A stretch of 64,000 bases of DNA from Cellulomonas sp. Root930 (GTDB lineage Bacteria > Actinomycetota > Actinomycetes > Actinomycetales > Cellulomonadaceae), in assembly GCA_001429255.1 (NCBI GenBank), contig LMJI01000002.1:714645-778644 (forward strand). Reading direction: 5' to 3'. A model generated the notes under the pieces. The model worked only from the letters and a program-made list of their open reading frames with translations, did no database searches and was not told where the DNA came from. Position 1 is the first letter of the stretch, and every line of letters starts with the position of its first letter. The position numbers and the translations under genes are program-made. Positions 42,112 to 51,158 of the stretch are shown piece after piece.

Positions 42112-44669
42112 TGCCGCGCATCCCCCTGACGTGGCTCGCCGAGCACGTCGAGCTCCCCGCAGACCTGTCCGCCGAGCAGCTGGCGGCGGACCTCGTCCGC
42201 GTCGGGCTCGAGGAGGAGGCCATCCACCCCGCCGCCGTGACCGGTCCGCTGGTCGTCGGCCAGGTGGTGGAGCTGACGCCGGAGCCGCAGAAGAACGGCA
42301 AGACCATCAACTGGTGCCGGGTGGACGTCGGCCCGGACCACAACGAGCCCGGCGGCGCACCCCGCGGCATCGTCTGCGGCGCGCACAACTTCGCCGTCGG
42401 CGACCGGGTGGTCGTCGCGCTGCCGGGAGCCGTGCTGCCCGGGCCGTTCGCCATCGCGTCGCGCAAGACGTACGGGCACGTGTCCGACGGCATGATCTGC
42501 TCGGCACGCGAGCTCGGCCTCGGGGACGACCACGCCGGGATCATCGTGCTCTCCACCCTCGGGCTGGACGCGCCGGTGGGCACCGACGCGCGCGAGCTCC
42601 TGGGCCTGGGCGACGAGGTCCTCGAGATCAACGTGACGCCCGACCGTGGGTACTGCTTCTCGATGCGTGGCGTCGCCCGCGAGTACGGCCTGTCCACGGG
42701 GGCGGCATTCACCGACCGCGGGCTGCCGACGGGCGACGAGCGTCCCGCCGGTGGCGGCTTCGCCGTGGAGATCGACGACGCGGCGCCGATCGACGGCGTC
42801 CCGGGTGCGGACCGGTTCGTCGCGCAGATCGTCCGTGGCGTGCGCGCCGACGAGCCGTCGCCGTCGTGGATGCAGCGGCGGCTGCAGCAGGCGGGCATGC
42901 GGCCGATCAGCCTGGCCGTCGACGTGACCAACTACGTGATGCTCGACCTCGGCCAGCCGCTGCACGCCTACGACCTGGCGCAGCTGGCCGAGCCGATCGT
43001 CGTCCGGCGCGCAATGCCCGGCGAGAAGATCCGGACCCTCGACGACGTCGAGCGCACGCTCGACCCCGAGGACCTGCTCATCACGGACAGCCCGGACGGT
43101 GCGCGCGGCTCGCGCCCCATCGGCCTCGCGGCGGTCATGGGCGGCGGGGACTCCGAGGTGAGCGGCGCGACCACCGACCTGCTCATCGAGGCCGCGCACT
43201 TCGAGCCGATCACGGTCGCGCGCACCGCCCGCCGGCACAAGCTGCCCAGCGAGGCGGCCAAGCGGTTCGAGCGCGGCGTCGACCCCCAGCTGCCGCCGGT
43301 CGCGGTCGCGCGGGCGGTCGCGCTGCTGGTGGAGCACGGTGGGGGCGTCGCGGGTGAGCTGACGGACGTCGACCGGCGGGTGCCGGTGCCGCCGTTCGAC
43401 CTCGCGCTGGACCTGCCCGCCCGGCTCGTGGGCGTGCCGTACACGGCCGACGAGGTGCGCGAGACGCTGGTCTCGATCGGGTGCGACGTCTCCGACGCCG
43501 CTCCGGGCACCGTGCGCGTGCAGGCACCGCCCTGGCGGCCCGACCTCCTCGTGGGTGTCGACCTGGTCGAGGAGGTCGCCCGCCTGCGTGGGTACGACGC
43601 GATCCCGTCGATCGTCCCCCCGGCGCCCCCGGGCGCGGGCCTGACGTCGGGTCAGCGGACCCGCCGGTCAGTCGCCCGGGCGCTGGCCGACTCCGGGCTG
43701 GTCGAGGTGCTCAGCTACCCGTTCGTGGGCACCGAGCAGCTCGATGTGCTCCGTCTGCCCGCCGACGACGACCGCCGCCGCGCGGTCCGGCTGGTCAACC
43801 CGCTGTCCGACGAGCAGCCGTTCCTGCGGACGAACCTCCTGGTCACCCTGCTCGACACCGCCCGGCGCAACGTCAGCCGTGGCGCGAGCGACGTGGCGAT
43901 CTTCGAGCTCGGTCTGGTCACGCGCCCGGTCGCGGACGCGCCCGCTGCGCCGCAGCTGCCCGGGGGCGTGCGCCCGTCGGACGAGCAGCTGGCGGCGATC
44001 GACGCGGCCGTGCCGCCGCAGCCGCGCCGCGTCGCCGGGGTCCTCGCGGGCCAGCGCGAGCCTGCCGGCTGGTGGGGGCCAGGTCGCCGGGCCGACCACA
44101 CCGACGCGATCGCGGCCGCCCGTGTGGTGGCGGAGGTGGTCGGGGTGGAGCTGCACGCGCAGGCCGACGCCGACCACGCGCCGTGGCACCCGGGCCGTTG
44201 CGCGCGGCTCACCACGGCCGACGGCACGCTCGTCGGGCACGCGGGCGAGCTGCACCCGACCGTCGTGTCGGGCCACGGGCTGCCGGCCCGCGCGGTCGCG
44301 TTCGAGCTGGACCTCGACGTGCTGCTCGCGGCGGCCTCGCCCGACCCGGTGACGGCGGTGCCCGTCTCGACGTTCCCCGTGGCCAAGGAGGACATCGCCC
44401 TCGTCGTCGACGCGTCCGTGCCCGCCGCCGACGTGCTGGACGCGGTGCGCGTCGGTGCCGCGTCGAGCGCGGCAGGGGACGTGGTCGAGGAGGTTCGGCT
44501 GTTCGACGTGTACACCGGGTCCCAGGTGGGCGAGGACCGCCGGTCGCTCGCGTTCTCGCTGCGGCTGCGGGCCGACGACCGGACGCTCACCGCCCAGGAG
44601 GCGGCGGATGTCCGCGACGCCGTCGTCGCCGAGGCGCACCGGAGGTTCGGCGCGACGCTGCGCGCCTGA
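42111..44669 (+). CDS. pheT: Phenylalanyl-tRNA synthetase beta subunit
   Basis: 852 residues. N-terminal EMAP-type tRNA-binding domain (about 40-155), B3/B4 editing domain (about 215-390, LGQPLHAYDLAQL), B5 domain, catalytic-like core, and C-terminal FDX-ACB anticodon-binding domain (about 755-852, STFPVAKEDIALVVD). It also has the VMGGGDSEVSGATT and ARRHKLPSEAAKRFERGVDP segments typical of bacterial PheT. A terminator hairpin follows. Confidence 0.97.
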   Translation: MPRIPLTWLAEHVELPADLSAEQLAADLVRVGLEEEAIHPAAVTGPLVVGQVVELTPEPQKNGKTINWCRVDVGPDHNEPGGAPRGIVCGAHNFAVGDRVVVALPGAVLPGPFAIASRKTYGHVSDGMICSARELGLGDDHAGIIVLSTLGLDAPVGTDARELLGLGDEVLEINVTPDRGYCFSMRGVAREYGLSTGAAFTDRGLPTGDERPAGGGFAVEIDDAAPIDGVPGADRFVAQIVRGVRADEPSPSWMQRRLQQAGMRPISLAVDVTNYVMLDLGQPLHAYDLAQLAEPIVVRRAMPGEKIRTLDDVERTLDPEDLLITDSPDGARGSRPIGLAAVMGGGDSEVSGATTDLLIEAAHFEPITVARTARRHKLPSEAAKRFERGVDPQLPPVAVARAVALLVEHGGGVAGELTDVDRRVPVPPFDLALDLPARLVGVPYTADEVRETLVSIGCDVSDAAPGTVRVQAPPWRPDLLVGVDLVEEVARLRGYDAIPSIVPPAPPGAGLTSGQRTRRSVARALADSGLVEVLSYPFVGTEQLDVLRLPADDDRRRAVRLVNPLSDEQPFLRTNLLVTLLDTARRNVSRGASDVAIFELGLVTRPVADAPAAPQLPGGVRPSDEQLAAIDAAVPPQPRRVAGVLAGQREPAGWWGPGRRADHTDAIAAARVVAEVVGVELHAQADADHAPWHPGRCARLTTADGTLVGHAGELHPTVVSGHGLPARAVAFELDLDVLLAAASPDPVTAVPVSTFPVAKEDIALVVDASVPAADVLDAVRVGAASSAAGDVVEEVRLFDVYTGSQVGEDRRSLAFSLRLRADDRTLTAQEAADVRDAVVAEAHRRFGATLRA

Positions 44670-44682
44670 GCACCGACGACGA

Positions 44683-44714
44683 GACCCCCGCCGACCCCAC
44701 GGTCGACGGGGGTC
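44683..44714 (+). terminator. Terminator hairpin after pheT
   Basis: GACCCCCG-CGACC / GGTCG-CGGGGGTC with single mismatched bases (C and A) between the stem halves and a CCAC loop, 13 bp after the pheT stop. Confidence 0.8.
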
Positions 44715-44740
44715 CGGTCGTCCGGCAAGTCGTCGGATGA

Positions 44741-44773
44741 GTTCACCCAATAGTTACCGGGGAGTAGTTGCCA
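44741..44773 (+). promoter_or_regulatory. Direct repeats resembling a PHO box before the nuclease gene
   Basis: GTTCACC (44741), GTTACCG (44753) and GTTGCCA (44767) recur at 12- and 14-bp spacing in an AT-richer patch. Streptomyces PHO boxes are GTTCACC-like repeats every 11 bp, so the match is only partial. Control by phosphate would suit the encoded nuclease/5'-nucleotidase. No clear -10 is assigned. Confidence 0.35.
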
Positions 44774-44853
44774 CGATTCGGGCGAACAGCGAAGGTTGTC
44801 CAGGCCGTCACGAGCGGCCGCTTTTGCGTTCCCCCGACGAAAGTGAGCCCGAC

Positions 44854-47800
44854 GTGCGCCGTGCGACGAAGTCGATCAGCGGGGGCATCGCCGCCCTCGC
44901 TCTGGCGGTGACGGGGGCGGTGGTCACAGCCGGTGCCGCCCACGCCGGTGTGGGCACCAGCCCACGCATCCTGATCAACGAGGTGTACGGCGGCGGTGGG
45001 AACAGCGGCGCCACCTACACGAACGACTTCATCGAGCTGGTCAACCCCACGAGCGCGCCGGTCGACCTGACCGGCTGGTCGGTCCAGTACACCTCGGCGA
45101 CGGGTGCGTTCGGCGCGACCCTGACCACGCCCCTCACCGGCGTCATCCAGCCCGGCGCCGCGTTCGTGGTGGTCGAGGCGGCCGGCACCGGCGGCACGAC
45201 CCCCGTCCCCGGCAACGTCACCGGCACGATCGCGATGAGCGGCACCGCCGGCAAGGTCGCCCTGGTCAACACGACCGCGGCGCTGACCTGCGCGGCGGCC
45301 GCGTGCCCCGCGAGCGACCCGGTGGTCGACTTCGTCGGGTACGGCGCGACCGCCAACGCGTTCGCCGGCAGCGGCCCCGCCCTCGGCGCCTCCAACAGCC
45401 AGTCGGTCACGCGCGACGGGCTGCTCACGAACACCGCGAACAACGCGGGCGACTTCGCCGCGGCGACCCCGACGCCGGGCGTCGCGGGCACCCCCGGCCC
45501 GGTCACCCCGGTCGCGGCCACCATCGCCGAGGTCCAGGGAACGGGCGCGACGTCGCCGCTCGCCGGCCGGACCGTCATCACGGACGGCGTCGTCACCGCG
45601 GCCTACCCCACGGGCGGACTGAACGGCTACGTCCTCCAGACCCCCGGCTCGGGCGGCACGACCGACGCGACGCCGGGTGCGTCCGACGCGGTCTTCGTCT
45701 TCTCGTCGGCCACCGCCGGCGCGGTCGCGATCGGTGACCACGTCCAGGTCACCGGCGTCGTCTCGGAGTTCAACGGTCTGACGGAGATCACGGTCTCCGC
45801 TGCCGCGGACCTCGTGCCGCTGCCGGCCGCCGCTGCGGCGACGCCCGTGTCGGGCACGTGGCCGACCACCGACGCCGCACGCGAGGCGCTCGAGTCGATG
45901 CTGTTCCAGCCGACCGGCGACCTGACCATCACCAACACGTTCTCCACCAACCAGTACGGCGAGGTCGGCCTCGCGGCCGGCACCCTGCCGCTCGTGCAGC
46001 CCACCGAGGTGGGCCGTCCCGGCTCGCCCGCGGCGCTGGCGGCCGTCGCGGACAACGCGGCCCGCGGGGTCGTGCTCGACGACGGGTCCTCCACCAACTT
46101 CCTCTCGGCCGCCAACTCCGGCCTCACCCCGCCGTACGTCTCGCTGACCAACCCGGTCCGCGTCGGCGCCGCGGCGACCCTCACCGCCCCGGTCGTCGTC
46201 GACTTCCGCAACAACGCGTGGAAGCTCAACCCCACGTCCCCCGGACCGGCCGCCGTGACGTTCGAGAACGACCGGACCACGGCTCCGACCGCGGTCGGCG
46301 GTGACCTCAAGGTCGCGTCGTTCAACGTGCTCAACTACTTCACCACACTCGGCTCCGCCACGGGCACGTGCACGCCGTACGTCGACCGCACCGGCGACCC
46401 GGTGACGGTCAACACCGGCTGCGACCAGCGGGGGGCGTGGGACCCCGCCGACCTGCAGCGCCAGCAGGACAAGATCGTCGCGGCGATCAACGCGCTCGAC
46501 GCCGACGTGGTCGGGCTGCTCGAGATCGAGAACTCGGCCCGCGTCGACGGGGTGCCCGACGAGGCGCTCGGCACGCTGGTCACCGCGCTCAACGCGGCCG
46601 CCGGCTCCACGGTCTGGGCCTTCGTCCCCTCGTCGACCGAGCTGCCGCCGGCCGCCGGCCAGGACGTCATCACCAACGCCCTCATCTACAAGCCCGCCGC
46701 CGTCGAGCGGACCGGCGAGTCCCGCGCGCTGGGCGACCAGAGTGGGGACGACCAGGCGTTCGGCAACGCCCGCGAGCCCATCGGCCAGGTGTTCACGCCG
46801 GTCGGCGGGGGCGCACCGTTCTTCGTCGCCGTGAACCACTTCAAGTCCAAGGGTTCCGCGGGACCGTGGCAGGACGACACCGACACCGGTGACGGTCAGG
46901 GCGCCTCGAACGGGTCGCGGAAGCGGCAGGCCGCCGCGCTGCGCGACTGGGTCCCGACGGTCCAGGGCGACGCCCAGGCGGTCGCGCTGGTCGGTGACTT
47001 CAACGCGTACACCCTCGAGGACCCGCTGCAGACGTTGTACGACGCCGGGTACACCGACGCCGCCACGGCGCTCGCCGACGGCCAGTTCTCGTACTCGTTC
47101 AGCGGCCTGTCCGGCTCGCTCGACCACGTGCTGCTCAACGAGGCCGCCATGGCGCGCGCCACGGGCGCGGACATCTGGGAGATCAACGCCGAGGAGTCCA
47201 TCGCGCTCGAGTACGACCGGTACAACTACCACGGCACGCTCTACTACGCCCCGGACGTCTACCGGTCCTCCGACCACGACCCGGTGGTCGTCGGGCTGGT
47301 CAACGGCGCGGCGAAGCCGGTGAACCTGACCCTCCTCGACATCAACGACTTCCACGGTCGCATCGATTCCAACACGGTGAAGTTCGCCGGGACGGTGGAG
47401 AAGGAGAAGGCCGCGGCGATCGCGGCCGGCGGCGCGGTCGCGTTCGTCTCGGCCGGCGACAACATCAGCGCATCGCTGTTCGCCTCGGCGGTCCAGCAGG
47501 ACCAGCCGACGATCGACGTGCTGAACGCCCTCGAGCTGAACGCGTCGGCCGTGGGCAACCACGAGTTCGACAAGGGGTTCCAGGACCTCACGGACCGCGT
47601 GATCGCCGGCGGCACCAACGCGACGTGGGACTACCTCGGGGCGAACGTCTACCTCAAGGGGACGACGACGCCGGCGCTGCCGGAGTACGCGATCCTCGAC
47701 ATGGACGGCGTCTCGGTCGGTGTCATCGGCGCCGTCACCGAGGAGACCCCCTCGCTGGTCACGCCCGGCGGCATCACCGAGCTCGAGTTCGGCGACCCGG

Positions 47801-49815
47801 TCGACGCCGTGAACCGCGTCGCCGCGCAGCTCAGCGACGGGGACCCGTCCAACGGCGAGGCCGAGGTGCTGGTCGCCAGCTTCCACGAGGGCGCCCACGA
47901 GGGTGTGCCGAACGGCACCCTCGAGGAGGAGCTCGCGGAGGGCGGTGCGTTCAAGGAGATCGTCGAGGAGACGTCCGCGGCCGTCGACGCGATCTTCACG
48001 GGCCACACCCACCAGCAGTACGCGTGGGAGGCACCGGTCCCCGGCGAGGCCGGCAAGACGCGGCCGATCCTGCAGACGGGGAGCTACGGCGAGTTCATCG
48101 GCAAGGTCGTGCTCACGTTCGACCCCGCCGGCGGTGAGGTCGTCGCGCACACCCAGCAGAACGTCCCGCGTCTGGTCGCGCCGGTCATCCCCGGCAACAC
48201 CCCGGCGCAGAACGAGGCCGCGTTCGCGGCGCAGCTCGTCGCGACGTACCCGCGCGTCGCGCAGGTCAACACCATCGTCCAGGCGGCGCTGGCCTACGCG
48301 AACGTCGTCGGCTCGGTCCCGGTCGGCTCGGTCACGGCCGACATCACGACCGCGTTCACCGGCGGCACGTACGGCCCGACCGGCTACACGGCCGCCTCCA
48401 CGGCGCGTGACGACCGGGCGAGCGAGTCCACGCTGGGAGACCTCGTGGCCAACGCGCTGCGGGACACGCTCGCTCCGGAGAACCTGGGTGGCGCCGAGAT
48501 CGGCGTCGTGAACCCCGGCGGCCTGCGGGCCGAGCTGTTCTACGCCCCGGACGGCGTCATCACGACGGCCGAGGCCAACGGTGTGCTGCCGTTCGTGAAC
48601 AACCTCTGGACCACGTCGCTCACGGGCGCGCAGTTCACGACGATGCTCGAGCAGCAGTGGCAGACCCTTCCCGACGGAACGGTCCCGAGCCGGTCCTACC
48701 TGCAGCTGGGCCTGTCGGACAACGTGACCTACACGTTCGACGCCACGGCGGCGGCGGGGTCGCGCATCACGTCCATCACGGTGGACGGCCAGCCCATCGA
48801 CCCGGCGGCGAGCTACCGGATCGGCACGTTCTCGTTCCTCACCACCGGTGGCGACAACTTCCGGGTGTTCACCGAGGGCACAGACGCGCGCGACTCGGGC
48901 CTCATCGACCGGGACGGCTGGATCAGCTACCTGCAGGAGCACCCGGGGCTCGCGCCCGACTTCGCTCGCCAGGCGGTCGGGGTCCCGACGGTGCCGTCCA
49001 CGGTCACGGCCGGTGACACGTTCACCTTCCCGGTGACCAAGCTGGACCTGACGAGCCTCGGCTCGCCGCTGAACACCAGCCTGGACGTCCGGCTCGACGG
49101 CACGTCCATCGGGACAGCCCCGGTCAGCGGCGGCAACGCCACCGTGTCCGTGACCATCCCGGCGGGCACCGCGGCCGGCGCCCACACGCTCACCCTCGTC
49201 GCGAGCCCGAGCCTCACCACCGTGACGCTCCCGCTCACCGTCGAGGCGGGTATCCCGTCGTCGGCCACGACGCTCACGGCGGCGCCGTCGAGCCAGGTGT
49301 TCGGCTCGTCGTCGCGGGTGACGCTCACCGCGACGGTCACGGCGGACGTGCCGGTGACCGGGTCGGTCGAGTTCGTCTCCGGCACCACCGTGCTCGGCAC
49401 GGCGCCGCTGACCAGCAGCGGCGTCGCCACCCTGCGGTTGCCGTCGACCACGCCCGCCGGCAGCTACGCCGTCGTCGCGCGGTTCGCCGGCGACGCCACG
49501 GTGACCGGCTCGGAGTCGGCACCCGTCACAGTGGTGGTCAACAAGGTGACCACCACGACGGGCCTGACGGTCACGCGGGGCTTCCTGTTCATCCCGTCGG
49601 TCGCGATCGCCACGGTCGCCACCGACAACGGGAAGGTGCCGTCGGGCACGATCGAGATCCGCGAGGGCACCACGGTGGTCAAGCGGCTCACCGTGGTCCT
49701 GGGCATCGCGATCGGGACCGTCCCGTCCGGTCGGCACACGTACACGGCGACGTTCGTCCCGAGCGACACCGCGAACGTGAGCCCGAGCACGAGCGCACCG
49801 GTCATCACCCGCTGA
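44854..49815 (+). CDS. Secreted multidomain ExeM/NucH-type nuclease fused to UshA-type 5'-nucleotidase
   Basis: 1653 residues. Sec signal peptide (about 1-32, ending TAGAAHA). Then a lamin-tail-like domain (about 37-150, ILINEVYGGGGNSG and DFIELVNPTSAPVDLTGWSV), an OB-like linker region, and an endonuclease/exonuclease/phosphatase domain (about 484-815, LKVASFNVLNYFTT, DVVGLLEIEN, VGDFNAYTLEDPL, SSDHDPVVVGL). A calcineurin-like phosphoesterase follows (about 823-1100: LTLLDINDFHGRID, GNHEFDKGF, GHTHQQYAW), then the 5'-nucleotidase C-terminal domain (about 1140-1375) and two Ig-like repeats (about 1465-1653). Likely degrades extracellular DNA and strips phosphate from the nucleotides. No LPXTG or membrane anchor at the end. 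GTG chosen to fit the signal peptide. Confidence 0.9.
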   Translation: MRRATKSISGGIAALALAVTGAVVTAGAAHAGVGTSPRILINEVYGGGGNSGATYTNDFIELVNPTSAPVDLTGWSVQYTSATGAFGATLTTPLTGVIQPGAAFVVVEAAGTGGTTPVPGNVTGTIAMSGTAGKVALVNTTAALTCAAAACPASDPVVDFVGYGATANAFAGSGPALGASNSQSVTRDGLLTNTANNAGDFAAATPTPGVAGTPGPVTPVAATIAEVQGTGATSPLAGRTVITDGVVTAAYPTGGLNGYVLQTPGSGGTTDATPGASDAVFVFSSATAGAVAIGDHVQVTGVVSEFNGLTEITVSAAADLVPLPAAAAATPVSGTWPTTDAAREALESMLFQPTGDLTITNTFSTNQYGEVGLAAGTLPLVQPTEVGRPGSPAALAAVADNAARGVVLDDGSSTNFLSAANSGLTPPYVSLTNPVRVGAAATLTAPVVVDFRNNAWKLNPTSPGPAAVTFENDRTTAPTAVGGDLKVASFNVLNYFTTLGSATGTCTPYVDRTGDPVTVNTGCDQRGAWDPADLQRQQDKIVAAINALDADVVGLLEIENSARVDGVPDEALGTLVTALNAAAGSTVWAFVPSSTELPPAAGQDVITNALIYKPAAVERTGESRALGDQSGDDQAFGNAREPIGQVFTPVGGGAPFFVAVNHFKSKGSAGPWQDDTDTGDGQGASNGSRKRQAAALRDWVPTVQGDAQAVALVGDFNAYTLEDPLQTLYDAGYTDAATALADGQFSYSFSGLSGSLDHVLLNEAAMARATGADIWEINAEESIALEYDRYNYHGTLYYAPDVYRSSDHDPVVVGLVNGAAKPVNLTLLDINDFHGRIDSNTVKFAGTVEKEKAAAIAAGGAVAFVSAGDNISASLFASAVQQDQPTIDVLNALELNASAVGNHEFDKGFQDLTDRVIAGGTNATWDYLGANVYLKGTTTPALPEYAILDMDGVSVGVIGAVTEETPSLVTPGGITELEFGDPVDAVNRVAAQLSDGDPSNGEAEVLVASFHEGAHEGVPNGTLEEELAEGGAFKEIVEETSAAVDAIFTGHTHQQYAWEAPVPGEAGKTRPILQTGSYGEFIGKVVLTFDPAGGEVVAHTQQNVPRLVAPVIPGNTPAQNEAAFAAQLVATYPRVAQVNTIVQAALAYANVVGSVPVGSVTADITTAFTGGTYGPTGYTAASTARDDRASESTLGDLVANALRDTLAPENLGGAEIGVVNPGGLRAELFYAPDGVITTAEANGVLPFVNNLWTTSLTGAQFTTMLEQQWQTLPDGTVPSRSYLQLGLSDNVTYTFDATAAAGSRITSITVDGQPIDPAASYRIGTFSFLTTGGDNFRVFTEGTDARDSGLIDRDGWISYLQEHPGLAPDFARQAVGVPTVPSTVTAGDTFTFPVTKLDLTSLGSPLNTSLDVRLDGTSIGTAPVSGGNATVSVTIPAGTAAGAHTLTLVASPSLTTVTLPLTVEAGIPSSATTLTAAPSSQVFGSSSRVTLTATVTADVPVTGSVEFVSGTTVLGTAPLTSSGVATLRLPSTTPAGSYAVVARFAGDATVTGSESAPVTVVVNKVTTTTGLTVTRGFLFIPSVAIATVATDNGKVPSGTIEIREGTTVVKRLTVVLGIAIGTVPSGRHTYTATFVPSDTANVSPSTSAPVITR

Positions 49816-49819
49816 CCGC

Positions 49820-49866
49820 GCACGACCGAGGCCCGCGTCCGTCACGGACGCGGGCCTCGGCCGTGC
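49820..49866. terminator. Bidirectional terminator hairpin
   Basis: Stem CGAGGCCCGCGTCCG / CGGACGCGGGCCTCG with a TCA loop, extended outward by GCAC/GTGC with a small internal mismatch. Lies between the convergent nuclease and GNAT genes and can serve both strands. Confidence 0.85.
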
Positions 49867-49923
49867 TCAGAGGTAGTCGTGGTACGCGTGCGCGATCGCC
49901 CCGGCGACGGAGTGCGTCGACGG

Positions 49924-50424
49924 TCAGCCCACGTCGCGGGACAGGAGCGCGACGACCACCGCGCCTCGCTTCGTCGCCTGCTCACCGACCCGGCGGAACC
50001 CGAGGCGAGCGTGGAACGCCAGCGACTCCGGGTTCGGCGGTGCGATGTTGACCTCGCAGGTCACCACGCCGAGCCCGAGCTCGCGGGCGCGCGCGTCGAC
50101 GGCGGCGTACAGGGCGCGCCCGACGCCGCGGCCGTGCGCCGCAGGGAGCACGACGATCCGGTCGACGTAGAGCGAGCCGGGGACGTGGGTGGAGAACCAT
50201 CGGTAGTTCTCGCTGGCGTAGGCGGAGCCGGGGGCCACCGCGAGCACGAAGCCGAGCACGTCCCCGTCCTCGTCCTGCGCGACGACCGCCAGGTCGCAGT
50301 CGGGCAGGTGCCCGGTCAGCCCGTCGACGCCGAGCGCGTTGACCGCCGGCACCGCGTCGTCGTTGAGCCGCGCCAGCCCGGGCACGTCGGCCGGGGTGAT
50401 CGCCCGGAGGGTCAGATCGCGCAC
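49924..50424 (-). CDS. GNAT-family N-acetyltransferase
   Basis: 166 residues. Acetyl-CoA binding region VDRIVVLPAAHGRGVGRALY (about 87-106), then VTCEVNIAPPNPESLAFHARLGF. Substrate unknown; resembles the group with the ENYRWFSTHVPGSLYVDRI segment. The GTG at 50424 lies inside the last codons of the DsbA-family gene (13-bp overlap), so it is the third gene of that unit. After the stop, the same frame stays open for 18 more codons to a second stop. Confidence 0.83.
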   Translation of the reverse strand: MRDLTLRAITPADVPGLARLNDDAVPAVNALGVDGLTGHLPDCDLAVVAQDEDGDVLGFVLAVAPGSAYASENYRWFSTHVPGSLYVDRIVVLPAAHGRGVGRALYAAVDARARELGLGVVTCEVNIAPPNPESLAFHARLGFRRVGEQATKRGAVVVALLSRDVG

Positions 50425-51158
50425 GAGTCGTCGACGCACGTTGCGGCGTCGGGGTCCGCGGTGGCCAGGGTCTGCAGCGGGTTGGCCTCGCGCCACCCGG
50501 CCTCGAGCAGCTGCGTGAACACGTCTGCGGGCTGCGCGCCGGAGACGGCGATGCGGCGGTCGACGACGAAGAACGGCACACCGGTCACGCCGAGCGCGCG
50601 CGCCTCGTCCTCGTCGGCACGCACCGCGTCGGCACCCTCGTCACCGGCGAGCGCCGCCCTGACGACCTCCTCGTCGATGCCGGTGCCGCTGACGATGCGG
50701 ACGAGCGTCTCGTCGTCGCCCAGGTCGGCGCCGTTCTCGAAGTGCGCCGAGAACAGGGCCTCGAGCGTCCGCTCGGCGAGCTCGGCACCCCCGGTCGTCC
50801 GCGCAAGGTGCACCAGGCGGTGCGCGTCGAAGGTGTTCGCGGCCAACGACCGGTCGAAGTCGTACGCGAGTCCCTCGCCGGCCGCCACCGCGGTGACCTG
50901 CGCGAACATCCGCTTCACCTGGTCGTGCGGGATGCCCTTGAGCCTGGCCAGCATGTCGATCTCCGGCCTCCCCGGGCCCACCGGGGTGGTCGGGGACAGC
51001 TCGTACGACCGCCACCTGACGTCGACGTGGTCGCGGTGCGGGAAGTCGGCGAGGGCGGTCGCGAACCGGCGCTTGCCGATGTAGCACCACGGGCACGCGA
51101 TGTCGGACCAGACCTCGACGTGGAGAGTGCGAACCGCATTCAGGGTGGGGATGCTCAC
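50412..51158 (-). CDS. DsbA-family (FrnE-like) oxidoreductase
   Basis: 248 residues. Thioredoxin-fold with inserted helical domain. N-terminal VEVWSDIACPWCYIGKRRF carries the CPWC redox motif, and GVTGVPFFVVDRRIAVSGAQ the cis-Pro loop, which define the FrnE group of cytoplasmic DsbA-like proteins. It has a C-terminal Cys pair region, TCVDDSCAI. No signal peptide. GTG overlaps the oxidoreductase stop by 4 bp; redox function shared with that neighbour is plausible. Confidence 0.9.
   Translation of the reverse strand: MSIPTLNAVRTLHVEVWSDIACPWCYIGKRRFATALADFPHRDHVDVRWRSYELSPTTPVGPGRPEIDMLARLKGIPHDQVKRMFAQVTAVAAGEGLAYDFDRSLAANTFDAHRLVHLARTTGGAELAERTLEALFSAHFENGADLGDDETLVRIVSGTGIDEEVVRAALAGDEGADAVRADEDEARALGVTGVPFFVVDRRIAVSGAQPADVFTQLLEAGWREANPLQTLATADPDAATCVDDSCAI

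Noticed and set aside
44743..49845. A 1700-codon open frame on the minus strand opposite the nuclease gene, and similar long antisense frames at 1054-2778, 2556-5237 and 23619-27248
   Set aside because: High-GC codon bias leaves antisense frames open. These show Arg/Asp/Gly/Val-rich, repeat-free composition without domains, while the plus strand has complete known proteins.
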